Positions 8,822-17,378 of a DNA stretch of 64,000 nt are shown piece by piece. The stretch spans positions 62,001-126,000 of the forward strand of contig NZ_VIKU02000004.1 of NCBI RefSeq assembly GCF_009371985.2, read 5' to 3'. The position numbers were made by a program, and so were the translations under genes. The notes under the pieces were generated by a model. That model searched no databases. It was given only the letters and a program-made list of their open reading frames with translations, and had not been told where the DNA came from. This DNA comes from Pelagihabitans pacificus. GTDB taxonomy: Bacteria; Bacteroidota; Bacteroidia; Flavobacteriales; Flavobacteriaceae. Positions within the stretch are counted from its first letter, which is position 1, and the number at the start of each line of letters is the position of its first letter.

Positions 8822-9905
8822 GGATCGGGTTCACGTAAATATTTCCAAAGGTAACATCGGTATGGTGTGCCAGCAATAGGCAGGAACCCCCGGGTTGTCG
8901 TTTTTCGGAAGTCTCGATTGCGATTAAGTCCCAGGTATCGGGTTCAGGGGCATCAGCTTCCCAAAGCTTTACGGAATATTGAGTTTCCGTATCGGAGAGG
9001 TCTTCCACACGATGTTTGATGCCGTACACTTTGCCCTCCACTACATTCCGATACTGCGATTCCGGTTGCTCTTCGTAAAAGTGCTCCCCATCAAAGATGC
9101 GCCATCTGCAATTTTTGTAACCATCGGTGATTCGAAATTCGGAAGTGGCGCCAAGGGGAAACCATTTTCGGTTGGGCTGGAGGCTATCCTTGTCATGTCC
9201 CGGCCATCGGGAGGCAATGGCGGCATGCGACACATTGTAGGTGGGTGGCCCCTCCCTCGGCGGATTGTAACCGTGGAAGGTCACGGTGGTAGTTACTTCG
9301 TAATTGCGCCAAGAAGCATCCCCAAAGGCCAATACCCGATCATAATAGACATCTTTGGTACGGATTCCCTCGGGGGTCAGTTCCCAATGGCCATCGACCA
9401 CTTGCACGACCTCTTGAAGGGTCTCGACCTGATCCCAAATGACTTCGTAGGGTAAAGGCCATTGGGTTTCGGGTGTATAGTCGACGACGATTTTTTTCGA
9501 TTGTAATGGGGTATCATCTTTTTCAACCCATACTTCGATGCTGTTCGCACCTTTTTGAAGGCGATCGCGCTCAATTTCAATGTTGAAGTCCCCCTTTGCT
9601 GCCAAGCGATGCAAGTCGGACCCTAAGGTAAGGGGCTGTTTATCCGCGGCATCATTCAAGGTATAATATACCCTAGACAACGAATCATTGGTCTGAACGT
9701 TCCCTAGGATATTGATCTGTTTTTGCGGGTGCCCCAGTGTTCCAAAAGGTTGTTCGTCCCCGTACCAAATGCTGATAGTCGCTTCCGGCAAGGGGGTCTT
9801 GTCCTGCTTACAGGAGCAGAGCACTATGAAGAGCGTCAACCCTATCGAAAAGAGGGCTTTGAACTGCCGAGGGAAGGACTTCTTAAAAAAGGTCTTTTTA
9901 TCCAT
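8808..9905 (-). CDS. lipoprotein with LamG/concanavalin-like domain
   Basis: A 365-residue lipoprotein counted from the ATG of MDKKTFFKKSFPRQ; signal ends IVLCSC, giving a lipidated cysteine near residue 31. The first third (ATISIWYGDEQPFG, VYYTLNDAADKQPLTLG, GANSIEVWVEKDD) looks like an Ig/Big-type beta-sandwich. The second part (WELTPEGIRTKDVYYDRVLAFGD, NYEVTTTVTFHG, IASRWPG) resembles the jelly-roll 'LamG-like' domains that bind or hydrolyse glycans. I cannot assign a substrate. An upstream in-frame ATG exists at 9984-9986 but would put a second hydrophobic stretch before the lipobox. Co-transcribed with the following small lipoprotein. Confidence 0.72.
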   Translation of the reverse strand: MDKKTFFKKSFPRQFKALFSIGLTLFIVLCSCKQDKTPLPEATISIWYGDEQPFGTLGHPQKQINILGNVQTNDSLSRVYYTLNDAADKQPLTLGSDLHRLAAKGDFNIEIERDRLQKGANSIEVWVEKDDTPLQSKKIVVDYTPETQWPLPYEVIWDQVETLQEVVQVVDGHWELTPEGIRTKDVYYDRVLAFGDASWRNYEVTTTVTFHGYNPPREGPPTYNVSHAAIASRWPGHDKDSLQPNRKWFPLGATSEFRITDGYKNCRWRIFDGEHFYEEQPESQYRNVVEGKVYGIKHRVEDLSDTETQYSVKLWEADAPEPDTWDLIAIETSEKRQPGGSCLLLAHHTDVTFGNIYVNPIHDAK

Positions 9906-10082
9906 AGAACCAAGTTGGGAAAAGAAGCTGTTGATACCGTACCTTGTTAACCAACTAAAGATAATCGAACAAAAAATCATATCCAATCAGGTGTTGGGAT
10001 TACAAGGCTGTTTGTCCTTTCAAGGTGACCGTATTGCATGGAGATTCAACCAATAAAGAAGCGGTAAATCCAAGGATATATC

Positions 10083-11024
10083 TCAATCCAATCCAAGTCT
10101 GCGATTAAAGTCATCGGCCTTTTTTATCCATTTTTTCGGCGCATTGAATCGATAACCGATGTATAGCTCAACGAAAGTGATGGCATCGTCGAAGACCGTA
10201 TTGTCTTCTTGTTCGTATTCCAACACCTGTGCACTGAAATTGAGTCCGGTAAAGAATTTTTCGGAATTATATCCCAAGGCCGTTCGCAGTACCACCTGGG
10301 CCAAACCCGTGGAAAAGGTTTCGTCATCGGAACGCGTAATATTGGCACCAAATCCCAAGGTGGTCCCCGCTCCGACGATAAGATGGTTTTTAACGACCCA
10401 ATTGTAGTAATATCCCGGTCCAATGGCAATATCATAGGAATAGGAATTGCCTTGTGGCAAGGCATCCAACCCAAATCTGGTGAAATAGAACGTGAAACTG
10501 GGAATAAAGCTTCCCGCGCTTTTCTTTTGCCACTCATTCTGAAACCCTACCGCCCGAAAAGAAAAGCGCTTGTTGAATATGTAACTGGTGGTCCCTCCTA
10601 GTTTTAAGGTCGTAAACTCGGGAAAGCTTGTGGTACCCACTTCGTTGATTTCAAAAAATCCTTTCTGGTTGTAAAAATCCAAGGTTTGCATCCATTGTCC
10701 CAAAAACATTCTGAAGTTGAGCGTAAACAGTTTGGAATCTTGGTTGTCCTGGTTTTCGGAAAAGAAACTCGGTGCATACCCTAGATCAACTTCTACCGAT
10801 CTAAAAAGTACCGATAGCCCGAGATAGGTCTTGTCGTTGGGAATAAATTCGGATTGTTCGCCCGTTTCCTTATCTGTGACCGTAAAACTGTTCGAAGTAT
10901 TTTGAACACCGATACGGGTTGTAATCTTACCAGGAAATTTTCGAATATAGTCATCGACATCCTGTGCGGCGATTGAAGTGCCATACCAAAGAAGGGAAAG
11001 TGCGACGAAGGTTTTTATACCCAT
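10083..11024 (-). CDS. DUF4421 family outer-membrane beta-barrel protein
   Basis: A 313-residue protein with a signal peptide (MGIKTFVALSLLWYGTSIAAQ) and alternating aromatic/hydrophobic strands. The recurring pieces LGLSVLFRSVEVDLGYAP, GPGYYYNWVVKNHLIVGAG and YIGYRFNAPKKW match the DUF4421 pattern of Bacteroidota, predicted outer-membrane barrels of unknown role. Its start overlaps the end of hemF by 10 bases, so it is translated from the hemF transcript. There is no evidence that it takes part in heme synthesis. Confidence 0.82.
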   Translation of the reverse strand: MGIKTFVALSLLWYGTSIAAQDVDDYIRKFPGKITTRIGVQNTSNSFTVTDKETGEQSEFIPNDKTYLGLSVLFRSVEVDLGYAPSFFSENQDNQDSKLFTLNFRMFLGQWMQTLDFYNQKGFFEINEVGTTSFPEFTTLKLGGTTSYIFNKRFSFRAVGFQNEWQKKSAGSFIPSFTFYFTRFGLDALPQGNSYSYDIAIGPGYYYNWVVKNHLIVGAGTTLGFGANITRSDDETFSTGLAQVVLRTALGYNSEKFFTGLNFSAQVLEYEQEDNTVFDDAITFVELYIGYRFNAPKKWIKKADDFNRRLGLD

Positions 11025-11917
11025 TCCTTCGGATGTTGAAGAATGGCGATCAAGCGTTCTTCTTCACTGCCCTTTTCGGGGTGATGGTCGTACCGCCATT
11101 GCACCCGGGGCGGAAGGCTCATTAAGATGCTCTCGATGCGACCGTTGGTCCTTAATCCGAACAAAGTACCCTTGTCGTGTACTAGGTTGAACTCCACATA
11201 GCGGCCACGGCGTATTTCTTGCCAATCCCGTTGCCCAGGGGTGTAGGCAAGGTCTTTTCGTTTTTGCACAATCGGTATATAAGCATCCAAAAAACTATCG
11301 CCCACCTCGGTTACAAAATCATACCACTGTTGCATCGTCATCTCTTCGGATACCTTGCAGTAGTCAAAGAAGAGTCCGCCTACGCCCCTTGCCTCGTTTC
11401 GGTGCGCGTTCCAAAAGTAGTCGTCGCATTTCTTTTTATAAGTGGGGTAGAAGTCGGTATGATGTGCATCACAGGCTTTTTTGCAAACACGGTGAAAGTG
11501 TTGGGCATCCTCATCGAACAGGTAGTAGGGGGTGAGGTCTTGTCCGCCCCCGAACCACTGATCAACGATTTTTCCGTTTTTGTCATACATCTCAAAATAG
11601 CGCCAATTGGCGTGTACCGTGGGCACCATGGGATTTTTGGGGTGGAGTACCAGGCTCAATCCGCAGGCGAAGAAATCGGCGTCCTGTACCCCGAAATAGG
11701 CCTGCATGCTTTGGGGCAGTTCGCCGTGTACGGCGGAGATGTTGACGCCACCCTTTTCAAAAACGGCCCCGTTTTCGATGACCCGGCTGCGCCCCCCACC
11801 GCCTTCGGGCCGCTCCCAAAGGTCCTCACGGAATTGGGCGGTACCATCCACTTCCTCCAGTTTGGAAGTGATGGTATCCTGAAGTTGTAGAATATAGGCG
11901 TAGAATGGGTCTTTCAT
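11015..11917 (-). CDS. hemF: oxygen-dependent coproporphyrinogen III oxidase
   Basis: Oxidatively decarboxylates coproporphyrinogen III to protoporphyrinogen IX using O2. All hallmark segments are present: RPEGGGGRSRVIENGAVFEKGGVN, PTVHANWRYFE, WFGGGQDLTPYYLFDED, GVGGLFFDYC, GRYVEFNLVHDKGTLFGL, and the C-terminal ESILMSLPPRVQWRYDH. Length 300 is standard. Because this form needs oxygen, the organism is expected to respire aerobically. The short leader carries a strong hairpin (11929-11951). The downstream DUF4421 gene overlaps its end. Confidence 0.97.
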   Translation of the reverse strand: MKDPFYAYILQLQDTITSKLEEVDGTAQFREDLWERPEGGGGRSRVIENGAVFEKGGVNISAVHGELPQSMQAYFGVQDADFFACGLSLVLHPKNPMVPTVHANWRYFEMYDKNGKIVDQWFGGGQDLTPYYLFDEDAQHFHRVCKKACDAHHTDFYPTYKKKCDDYFWNAHRNEARGVGGLFFDYCKVSEEMTMQQWYDFVTEVGDSFLDAYIPIVQKRKDLAYTPGQRDWQEIRRGRYVEFNLVHDKGTLFGLRTNGRIESILMSLPPRVQWRYDHHPEKGSEEERLIAILQHPKEWV

Positions 11918-11928
11918 ATCAGCTTTTG

Positions 11929-11951
11929 AAACCTCCTAGTAGCGGAGGTTT
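11929..11951. promoter_or_regulatory. hairpin in the hemF leader
   Basis: Perfect 8-bp stem (AAACCTCC / GGAGGTTT) with a 7-base loop, ending 12 bases upstream of the hemF start. Read on the plus strand it is followed by TGTTTTTT, the shape of an intrinsic terminator, though no plus-strand gene ends here. Read on the minus strand it places AGGAGG inside a stem just before hemF. Either antisense termination or leader control is possible; neither is proven. Confidence 0.4.
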
Positions 11952-12290
11952 TGTTTTTTGGCAAAGGTAGGGAATGTGAAAAAAGGGGAGAAACGAAGGG
12001 GTCGATTCGCATCGGATTCAAGGTCTCTTTTTTTGGAAAGGGCACACAGCGTGCCAACATTTCGGCAAGAAGCCGTGTTTAGGGGTTTGTAAACCATTGA
12101 AAACAACTTTTGTGCTAACGGGCTGATTCCTAATATAATAATTGTTTCCATAGGGGATTAAGTGCTTTTCTGGTCAGAGAACACGGACGGGAGTTGGCGG
12201 CCATTATTTTATAGATATCCTTCGGTCGGTCTCAACATTTACCGTTAATCAGTGACAGTCCATAGGTATCTTTGACTTTAAAAGTTCTAG
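11952..12290. other. intergenic stretch without a recognisable gene
   Basis: About 340 bases between the hemF leader and the first copy of the repeated junction motif. Reading frames here lack coding character. I see no RNA gene. It marks the left border of the accessory region. Confidence 0.5.
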
Positions 12291-12307
12291 AAGTTCAAAT
12301 AAACGAT
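12291..12307 (+). repeat. junction motif copy 1
   Basis: AAGTTCAAATAAACGAT, matching the 18-base consensus AAAGTTCAAATAAACGAT from its second base. Lies 60 bases before the PorT-like gene. A near repeat, AAAGTTCTAG, precedes it. Confidence 0.8.
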
Positions 12308-12367
12308 CATTTAAACACGTTATAAGAATGAATTTTCCACTTATAAATAAAATACCCTAAAAATTTT

Positions 12368-12913
12368 ATGAAGAAAGTAGCTTTGATAATTATAGTACTA
12401 ATTCCTGTTCTGTGTAGCTCACAAAAAAAGCTTGGGGCAATAGTAGGACTCAACAATTCGTCAATATCCGAAGGGTTTTTGGATGAAATTTCCATAACTG
12501 ACAAATTTGGATTTCACGTAGGAGCTTTTTATGAGTTGCAATTGGATGAAAAATTGATGTTCAGACCTAAAATAATGTATTCTCAGCAAGGTAATAGAGA
12601 CACCTATAGGAGTAGAAGGACTGAAAAATTGAACTATATAAATATCCCACTTGATTTCAAAGTTTTTGATACTACTTATCTATTGGTAGGGCCTCAGGTT
12701 GGTTTTTTGGTATCAGAAAATAATTCTACTTTTTCTTCTGGTGATATAGCAACATTGGACATTGGCATTAAATTAGGGCTAGGACAGCGAATACATGATT
12801 TCGTTGCAGAGGTCAATGTTTATCAAGGGATTCGCAAGGCGGTACAAAATATTGATTTTGACAAAGGAACCAATACGGTAATTCAATTGAGTGTTGGGTA
12901 TTATATCTTTTGA
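12368..12913 (+). CDS. PorT-family outer-membrane beta-barrel protein
   Basis: A 181-residue protein with a signal peptide (MKKVALIIIVLIPVLCSSQ) followed by the typical start of small Bacteroidota barrels: KKLGAIVGLNNSSISEG, GFHVGAFYELQLDEKLMFRP and the closing TVIQLSVGYYIF. This is the general 'outer membrane beta-barrel/PorT' family, many of which are of unknown function. It stands alone between two copies of the junction motif (12291 and 13148) and is more AT-rich than hemF, consistent with an acquired unit. Confidence 0.8.
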   Translation: MKKVALIIIVLIPVLCSSQKKLGAIVGLNNSSISEGFLDEISITDKFGFHVGAFYELQLDEKLMFRPKIMYSQQGNRDTYRSRRTEKLNYINIPLDFKVFDTTYLLVGPQVGFLVSENNSTFSSGDIATLDIGIKLGLGQRIHDFVAEVNVYQGIRKAVQNIDFDKGTNTVIQLSVGYYIF

Positions 12914-13147
12914 TAAAAGCCCCATTATCGACAAGGATCGACTTCTGAAAAGTTTGAAAAAGGATGAAATATCCCAGAAGAATTCCTCTAGTATTGAGAT
13001 TGCGGTAACTGCCATGTAACGAGGAATAAGCTTCGCAACAAGTGTGGAATGGGGAAATGAGCCTAACAGCCATAATTTCCATTATCCTGAACAGGATTTG
13101 AAATGTCTTATTGATTTTTTGAAGTGATGCCACTAGGCAAAGAGCGC

Positions 13148-13164
13148 AAGTTCAAAAAAACGAT
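13148..13164 (+). repeat. junction motif copy 2 (diverged)
   Basis: AAGTTCAAAAAAACGAT, one base different from the consensus. Lies between the PorT-like gene and the DUF427 gene. Confidence 0.6.
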
Positions 13165-13234
13165 TGAATTTGGACGCTCTGCCGAAACTAGGTTACTTAC
13201 CTTTGATCCATACTAAAAGCTCTCAGAGGCATTT

Positions 13235-13801
13235 ATGAAATCAAAGGGGAAGAATAAGAAGAAGAATTGGTTGCAAAAGGCCCGTGAGCACTGGAACTAT
13301 AATGGTACCATACGACCGCCCTTTGCAGTGGAGCCCAAAGAGGGACAACGCTCCGTTTGGGACTTTCCCCGTCCGCCCATGATCGAAAAAGTAGCCAAAC
13401 GGGTCACGGTGGAACATCAGGGCCAAATCATAGCCGACTCCCTCAATACCCTGGCCGTGCTCGAGACCGCCAGTCCTCCTACTTATTATATCCCTGAACA
13501 GGATGTCAACATGGACATGCTTGTGAAAATGCCGGGCAAGACCTCTTTATGCGAATGGAAGGGCAGTGCTACCTATTGGGCCTTAAGGGAGGTTTCCGCC
13601 CAGCCGGTCGCATGGTCGTATCCAAATCCTTTCCCCGAGTTTGAGCTTCTAAAGGATCATTGGGCCTTCTATCCCCAATATCTTGACTGTTATGTCGACG
13701 GGACAAAGGTGCGGCCGCAACCCGGCGGATTTTATGCAGGATGGATAACGCCCGATCTGGTCGGGCCCTTTAAGGGGGAACCGGGAACGGGACATTGGTA
13801 A
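13235..13801 (+). CDS. DUF427 domain protein
   Basis: A 188-residue cytoplasmic protein with the DUF427 core: RVTVEHQGQIIADSLNTLAVLETASPPTYYIPEQDV, then SLCEWKGSATYWAL and the aromatic-rich AWSYPNPFPEFELLKDHWAFYP. In the family this beta-fold domain is usually a stand-alone protein of unknown function. The last 35 residues (DCYVDGTKVRPQPGGFYAGWITPDLVGPFKGEPG) are also typical. Codon choice here is like the surrounding chromosome rather than the AT-rich units to the right. Confidence 0.88.
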   Translation: MKSKGKNKKKNWLQKAREHWNYNGTIRPPFAVEPKEGQRSVWDFPRPPMIEKVAKRVTVEHQGQIIADSLNTLAVLETASPPTYYIPEQDVNMDMLVKMPGKTSLCEWKGSATYWALREVSAQPVAWSYPNPFPEFELLKDHWAFYPQYLDCYVDGTKVRPQPGGFYAGWITPDLVGPFKGEPGTGHW

Positions 13802-13957
13802 GGGTCGTGTGGCGACAAACATCAAGAGGATTGGGAAGAATGTTTTCGTAAGAGGTGAAATCAAAAAGCGTTGCAACAAACAGCGGAAAAGTCTACAGCG
13901 GTCACCCGCTAACGACGCATGCATCGATCGACCTACCTACATGGCCATTTTACAGGT

Positions 13958-13981
13958 CCTCCCCTTATTTTCAAGGGGAGG
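13958..13981. terminator. strong hairpin, possible terminator or repeat
   Basis: CCTCCCCTT and AAGGGGAGG form a perfect 9-bp stem around a 6-base loop. It is followed by a GC-rich run rather than a U-tract, so it may be an intergenic palindromic repeat rather than a classical terminator. Confidence 0.4.
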
Positions 13982-14326
13982 TGCCGACAGGCGGAGGGGT
14001 TTTGTCGTGGCCCTAAGAACCCGCTGCCCATCGCGAGCCCCAATAGCGGGCCGTTAGGGTGTGTTTGGGAAAGGTAACTAACTACTAACCGCTAAAAGGC
14101 TGCATTAGGGGCGATTAAAAATGGCATCTTGCAGCGCTCCTACCGGGGAGTTCAAGGACCTACTTACCAAAAAACGGCAATAGCCTTGGCGTTCACCCAT
14201 AAATTCCTACACTTTATCGATCTGTTGATTATTTCTTATAAAAGCAAGTCGCTACCTATTTGATTATCAGCTTCTTTTATGATATTTATCGAATAGCCAG
14301 GAAGTTCGACAATAGGAAGTATATCA
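13982..14326. other. intergenic stretch, no clear gene
   Basis: Starts GC-rich and becomes AT-rich near 14220, which is probably the seam where foreign DNA begins. Contains GTTAGGG and CTAACCGC around 14055-14090, which resemble the cassette-end cores found to the right but do not form a convincing pair. Confidence 0.35.
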
Positions 14327-14449
14327 ATGGATAACCAAGATGACAATTTTACGAGTTATGTTATCGCATTCATATTAGTTTTAATTTTTGGAGGATTAGC
14401 ATATTTTTTTGGAGGGACAGAAGGACTTTTCAAATGGTTATCAAATTAA
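14327..14449 (+). CDS. 40-residue single-helix membrane peptide
   Basis: Small frame MDNQDDNFTS followed by YVIAFILVLIFGGLAYFFGG and ending KWLSN. A short acidic, polar N-terminus is followed by one transmembrane helix and a brief amphipathic tail. It sits alone in an AT-rich unit left of the HEPN-motif gene. No family recognised. Small single-helix peptides also occur as separate units at 19974 and 30853, which supports it being real. Confidence 0.5.
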   Translation: MDNQDDNFTSYVIAFILVLIFGGLAYFFGGTEGLFKWLSN

Positions 14450-14610
14450 AAGTTTATTAAATCAAAACATTTCTGGAACAATTTATGAATGCTTTGTAAA
14501 CGTATAATATCCGAATAAAAAAGCCTAATCGACTAGAACAAATGTATTTTAAGTATTTCAGTGAATAAAGGGTACAATAGAACTATAATTCATAGTTTCT
14601 ATATACAATT

Positions 14611-14619
14611 GTTGTCATC
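14611..14619 (+). repeat. left inverted repeat of unit 1
   Basis: GTTGTCATC directly upstream of the HEPN-motif gene. Its near reverse complement GATGACAAT lies right after the gene at 15945-15953 (8 of 9 bases pair). Interpreted as the matching ends of one cassette. Confidence 0.55.
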
Positions 14620-14633
14620 AAGCTAAAATACCA

Positions 14634-15935
14634 ATGAGCAAGGAGGAAAAAATCGCTGATTTACCATCGTATAAAAAAGCCCATAATAATTTCAAAGGAG
14701 CGCATACGATTGGAAAAATCATCAAAGTCTTTAACTTTTTCGGAATAAAAGACAAAGGACTTAATGAAGCTTTTTCTAAACTCCCAAATTTAAAAGATGT
14801 CGAAAATTTAATTTCGTTACCTGATAGATTTAACTCCCAATTTGCAAGTATTGGATGGATTGCTCACGAATCGATGAATTCAACATTGATGGAAAAAGCT
14901 GTTAATTTAGCTGAAAGTGGACAAAAGAAAATAGCAGAAGAAGTTCTATCCAACCACTTTACATCAACCGAAATTAAATGGCTTCAACATAGATTTCGGG
15001 TTCTACCAGCTTTTTCAATTCGTTTTGAACTAATAGAACAAGCCTATTTCGACACCCTTGAAAAAAGGTTTCATTCCTGTGTTCCATTGTTGTTAACCAT
15101 TATTGATGGTGCAGTTAATGACATAAATAAAAGCAAAGGCTTCTTTTCTGAAAACACGGAATTAAAAGCTTGGGACAGTATCGCTTCTCACAGTAGCGGA
15201 TTGACAGCAATCAAAGAAATTTTTAATGCTCCAAGAAAAAAAACGAATGTTCAGGAGATATTTTTACCATATAGAAACGGAATCTTACATGGTAGGGATT
15301 TAAAATTTGATAACAAACACGTTGTCGGTAAATGTTGGTCCACCCTATTCGCTATAAATGATTGGGCAAGAGCACTTAAAGAAGAAAAAGAGAATCCACC
15401 AATTCCACCAAAAAAACCAACTTCCATTAGTGAAAGTTGGAAAGAATTGACAAAAGTAATTTCCGACCATCAAGAATGGAAAGTTCAGAGTGATAAAAAA
15501 TGGAAAGAATTGGATGATTGGAAACCAAGAGAAGAAATTAGCCTTCAAATAGCAGATTTTAATGAATTTAGTCCAGAAAAGACTGCAATTGAAATTATTA
15601 AAAACTGGGAAAAGAAAAATTATGGAAAATTAGCGCAGTTGATTCATCGAATTGGCGAAAAGGAAATAAATATTGGTGTCGAGGCTGGGAAAATCAGAAA
15701 GGAGTTGGAAAACAAAGAGCTTAAGTCTTACCGATTAAAGTCAATCATAGATGAGGCACCAGCCATTTCAGAAATATCAATCGATATTGACTATGACCTG
15801 AATGGTGAAATTAGAACGAAAGAAATAGTCATTCGCCTGATTTGCAAAGATGAGGACGGAGAAATGGGAATGAACGGAAAAGAAAATATGAACTGGGAAT
15901 TCATAGATAATTTCTTCCATAGATTAGACTTTTGA
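14634..15935 (+). CDS. HEPN-motif protein of unknown function
   Basis: A 433-residue soluble protein with no signal peptide. Residues 120-250 are helical and contain PYRNGILHGRD with R214-N-x3-H219, the R-N-x3-H signature of HEPN ribonuclease domains, followed by a helix (WSTLFAINDWARAL). After it come a charged linker with a Pro-rich run (ENPPIPPKKP, about 256-265), a Trp/Lys-rich segment, and a C-terminal part ending IDNFFHRLDF. I do not recognise a named family for the whole protein. The HEPN call rests on motif and helical context only. Neighbour units encode a TIR protein and a membrane protein, as in defence islands. Confidence 0.72.
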   Translation: MSKEEKIADLPSYKKAHNNFKGAHTIGKIIKVFNFFGIKDKGLNEAFSKLPNLKDVENLISLPDRFNSQFASIGWIAHESMNSTLMEKAVNLAESGQKKIAEEVLSNHFTSTEIKWLQHRFRVLPAFSIRFELIEQAYFDTLEKRFHSCVPLLLTIIDGAVNDINKSKGFFSENTELKAWDSIASHSSGLTAIKEIFNAPRKKTNVQEIFLPYRNGILHGRDLKFDNKHVVGKCWSTLFAINDWARALKEEKENPPIPPKKPTSISESWKELTKVISDHQEWKVQSDKKWKELDDWKPREEISLQIADFNEFSPEKTAIEIIKNWEKKNYGKLAQLIHRIGEKEINIGVEAGKIRKELENKELKSYRLKSIIDEAPAISEISIDIDYDLNGEIRTKEIVIRLICKDEDGEMGMNGKENMNWEFIDNFFHRLDF

Positions 15936-15944
15936 AAATAGCCA

Positions 15945-16145
15945 GATGACAATAATGGCTATAGCAAATAGGGCGTAAAGTGCTATATTTAAAGGCTTGA
16001 CTTTATTTACTGAGTCCGCTAAATCTTATGGATTTAGCTTTGGACAAGAAAAAATAAAACTAAACAATAAGCTTTAGCTTATTGCGCACACAGAAACGAA
16101 AAGTTTCCTTGCCACCGCACTACGCTTAACCGAACCGTTACCAAC
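15945..16145 (+). repeat. inter-unit hairpin element A
   Basis: Runs from GATGACAAT, complementary to the left end of unit 1, to GTTACCAAC (16137-16145), the left end of unit 2. Its right arm contains CACTACGCTTA followed by ACCGTTACC. The left arm carries GGGCGTAAAGTGC, which can pair imperfectly with it. The middle (16012-16090) is shared with element C at 18088-18165. Resembles a long attC recombination site. Confidence 0.6.
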
Positions 16146-16163
16146 AAGCAAACAAACGACTAA

Positions 16164-16940
16164 GTGAAATTTCAATCATATAAATTAGGGAATTTAAAAA
16201 AAGGGCAAATTGTAGAAGTCACTCTAAAGGGGAACTCTGCCAATGTGAAATTGATGAATAGCTCTAACTTCTCAAGTTATAAAGCTGGACGAAGACATAC
16301 TTACTATGGAGGACACGTAACAAAATCTCCTTATCGTGTGACTGTTCCAAGTAACGGAAATTGGTATGTAACGGTAGATTTAGGTGGATATTCTGGAAGA
16401 GTAAGTTCTTCAGTACGTGTACTTCCTGGTAGAATTCCTGCGGCTCGACAACCAAGACTTTCTACCGTTCCTTCTTTAGTTCAAGACAGAGAAATTCCAG
16501 GAAACTTTGGTGAAGACCCAATTGTCAGAAAATACGATGTATTTATTTCTCACGCTTCTGAGGATAAAGACGAAGTGGTTCGACCTTTGGCAAAGTCTCT
16601 ACAAACGACAGGGTTGAAAGTTTGGTATGACGAATTTGAATTGAGAATTGGCGATAGTTTAAGACAAAAAATAGACAAAGGATTAGCCAATAGCAGATTC
16701 GGAATTGTTGTGCTTTCAAAGAACTTTATTCGTAAGGGATGGACTAATTATGAATTGGATGGAATAATGACGAAGTCGATAAATGGACAACAAATAATGC
16801 TTCCAATTTGGCACAAAATAACTAAACAAGAGGTTATTGACTATAGTCCCTCTATGGCGGATAAAGTAGCAAGAAACACAGCCACATATACAATTGAAGA
16901 AATTGCTGAAGAAATTAGTGAAGTAATAAATGAAAATTGA
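16164..16940 (+). CDS. DUF1883-TIR domain protein
   Basis: A 258-residue protein starting at GTG (16164-16166). Residues 1-90 match DUF1883: FQSYKLGNLKKGQIVEVTLKG, NVKLMNSSNFSSYKAGR, YGGHVTKSPYRVTVPSNGNW. A Pro/Arg linker follows. From about residue 122 there is a TIR domain: KYDVFISHASEDK, KVWYDEFELRIGDSLRQKIDKGL, GIVVLSKNFIRKGWTNYELDG. The acidic WYDEFEL segment is where bacterial TIR NADases carry their catalytic glutamate. DUF1883 is thought to be a sensing or binding module. Known relatives are linked with abortive anti-phage defence, but that role is inferred here. Overlaps the next gene by 11 bases. Confidence 0.9.
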   Translation: MKFQSYKLGNLKKGQIVEVTLKGNSANVKLMNSSNFSSYKAGRRHTYYGGHVTKSPYRVTVPSNGNWYVTVDLGGYSGRVSSSVRVLPGRIPAARQPRLSTVPSLVQDREIPGNFGEDPIVRKYDVFISHASEDKDEVVRPLAKSLQTTGLKVWYDEFELRIGDSLRQKIDKGLANSRFGIVVLSKNFIRKGWTNYELDGIMTKSINGQQIMLPIWHKITKQEVIDYSPSMADKVARNTATYTIEEIAEEISEVINEN

Positions 16941-17274
16941 TAGCGGAATGAAAACGCGAATTATGTACATAGAATTAAAAGGTGAACGATTAACTGGTGA
17001 CGCAAGAATTGGGCGAGTTAAGTTTAGTAAAACTATGAAATCCATACACTACAATGGAAAGTTGTTCCTTTCTCTAAAAGGAAGCGGATACAAGTCGAAT
17101 TTTTACGATGAAGAAACAGGGGAAGAATATTGGATTTCGGGATATAAAAAGGACGGAACTGATAGATTGTATAATGAGAATTCACCAATCTATATTGATG
17201 AAGACGTACAAGAAGAATATTGGAATGATATAAGGAATATACCAGAAATGATTGGAACGTTACGAATAAACTAA
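16930..17274 (+). CDS. small conserved protein coupled to the TIR gene
   Basis: A 114-residue protein, probably starting at the ATG at 16930 or at the internal ATG of MKTRIMYIELKGE seven codons on. The pattern YIELKGERLTGDARIGRVKFSK, then YWISGYKKDGTDRLY, then IDEDVQEEYWNDIR belongs to a widespread small family of unknown function seen beside toxins and mobile DNA in many genomes. It overlaps the TIR gene by 11 bases and shares its unit, so the two are probably expressed together. Whether it protects from, or assists, the TIR protein is unknown. Confidence 0.75.
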   Translation: MKIDSGMKTRIMYIELKGERLTGDARIGRVKFSKTMKSIHYNGKLFLSLKGSGYKSNFYDEETGEEYWISGYKKDGTDRLYNENSPIYIDEDVQEEYWNDIRNIPEMIGTLRIN

Positions 17275-17286
17275 AAGAAAGCCAGC

Positions 17287-17356
17287 TGGTAACAATGCTA
17301 TGAAATCATAGCCGCCTATCGGCAGGCTACGCTTCATATACTCACCATTGGCACAA
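17287..17356 (+). repeat. inter-unit hairpin element B
   Basis: 70 bases from TGGTAAC (reverse complement of the GTTACCA at the left end of unit 2) to TTGGCACAA (left end of unit 3). TATGAAATCATAGCC and GGCTACGCTTCATA pair imperfectly into a long stem. Size and shape are like a classical integron attC site. It shares CTACGCTT with elements A and C. Confidence 0.62.
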
Positions 17357-17378
17357 ATTATAAGATACTTACAAATAA

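Noticed and set aside
11936-12151. Short frame upstream of hemF
   Set aside because: No coding character, overlaps the leader hairpin.
13809-14057. Frame after the DUF427 gene
   Set aside because: Runs through a palindromic intergenic repeat; composition unlike a protein.
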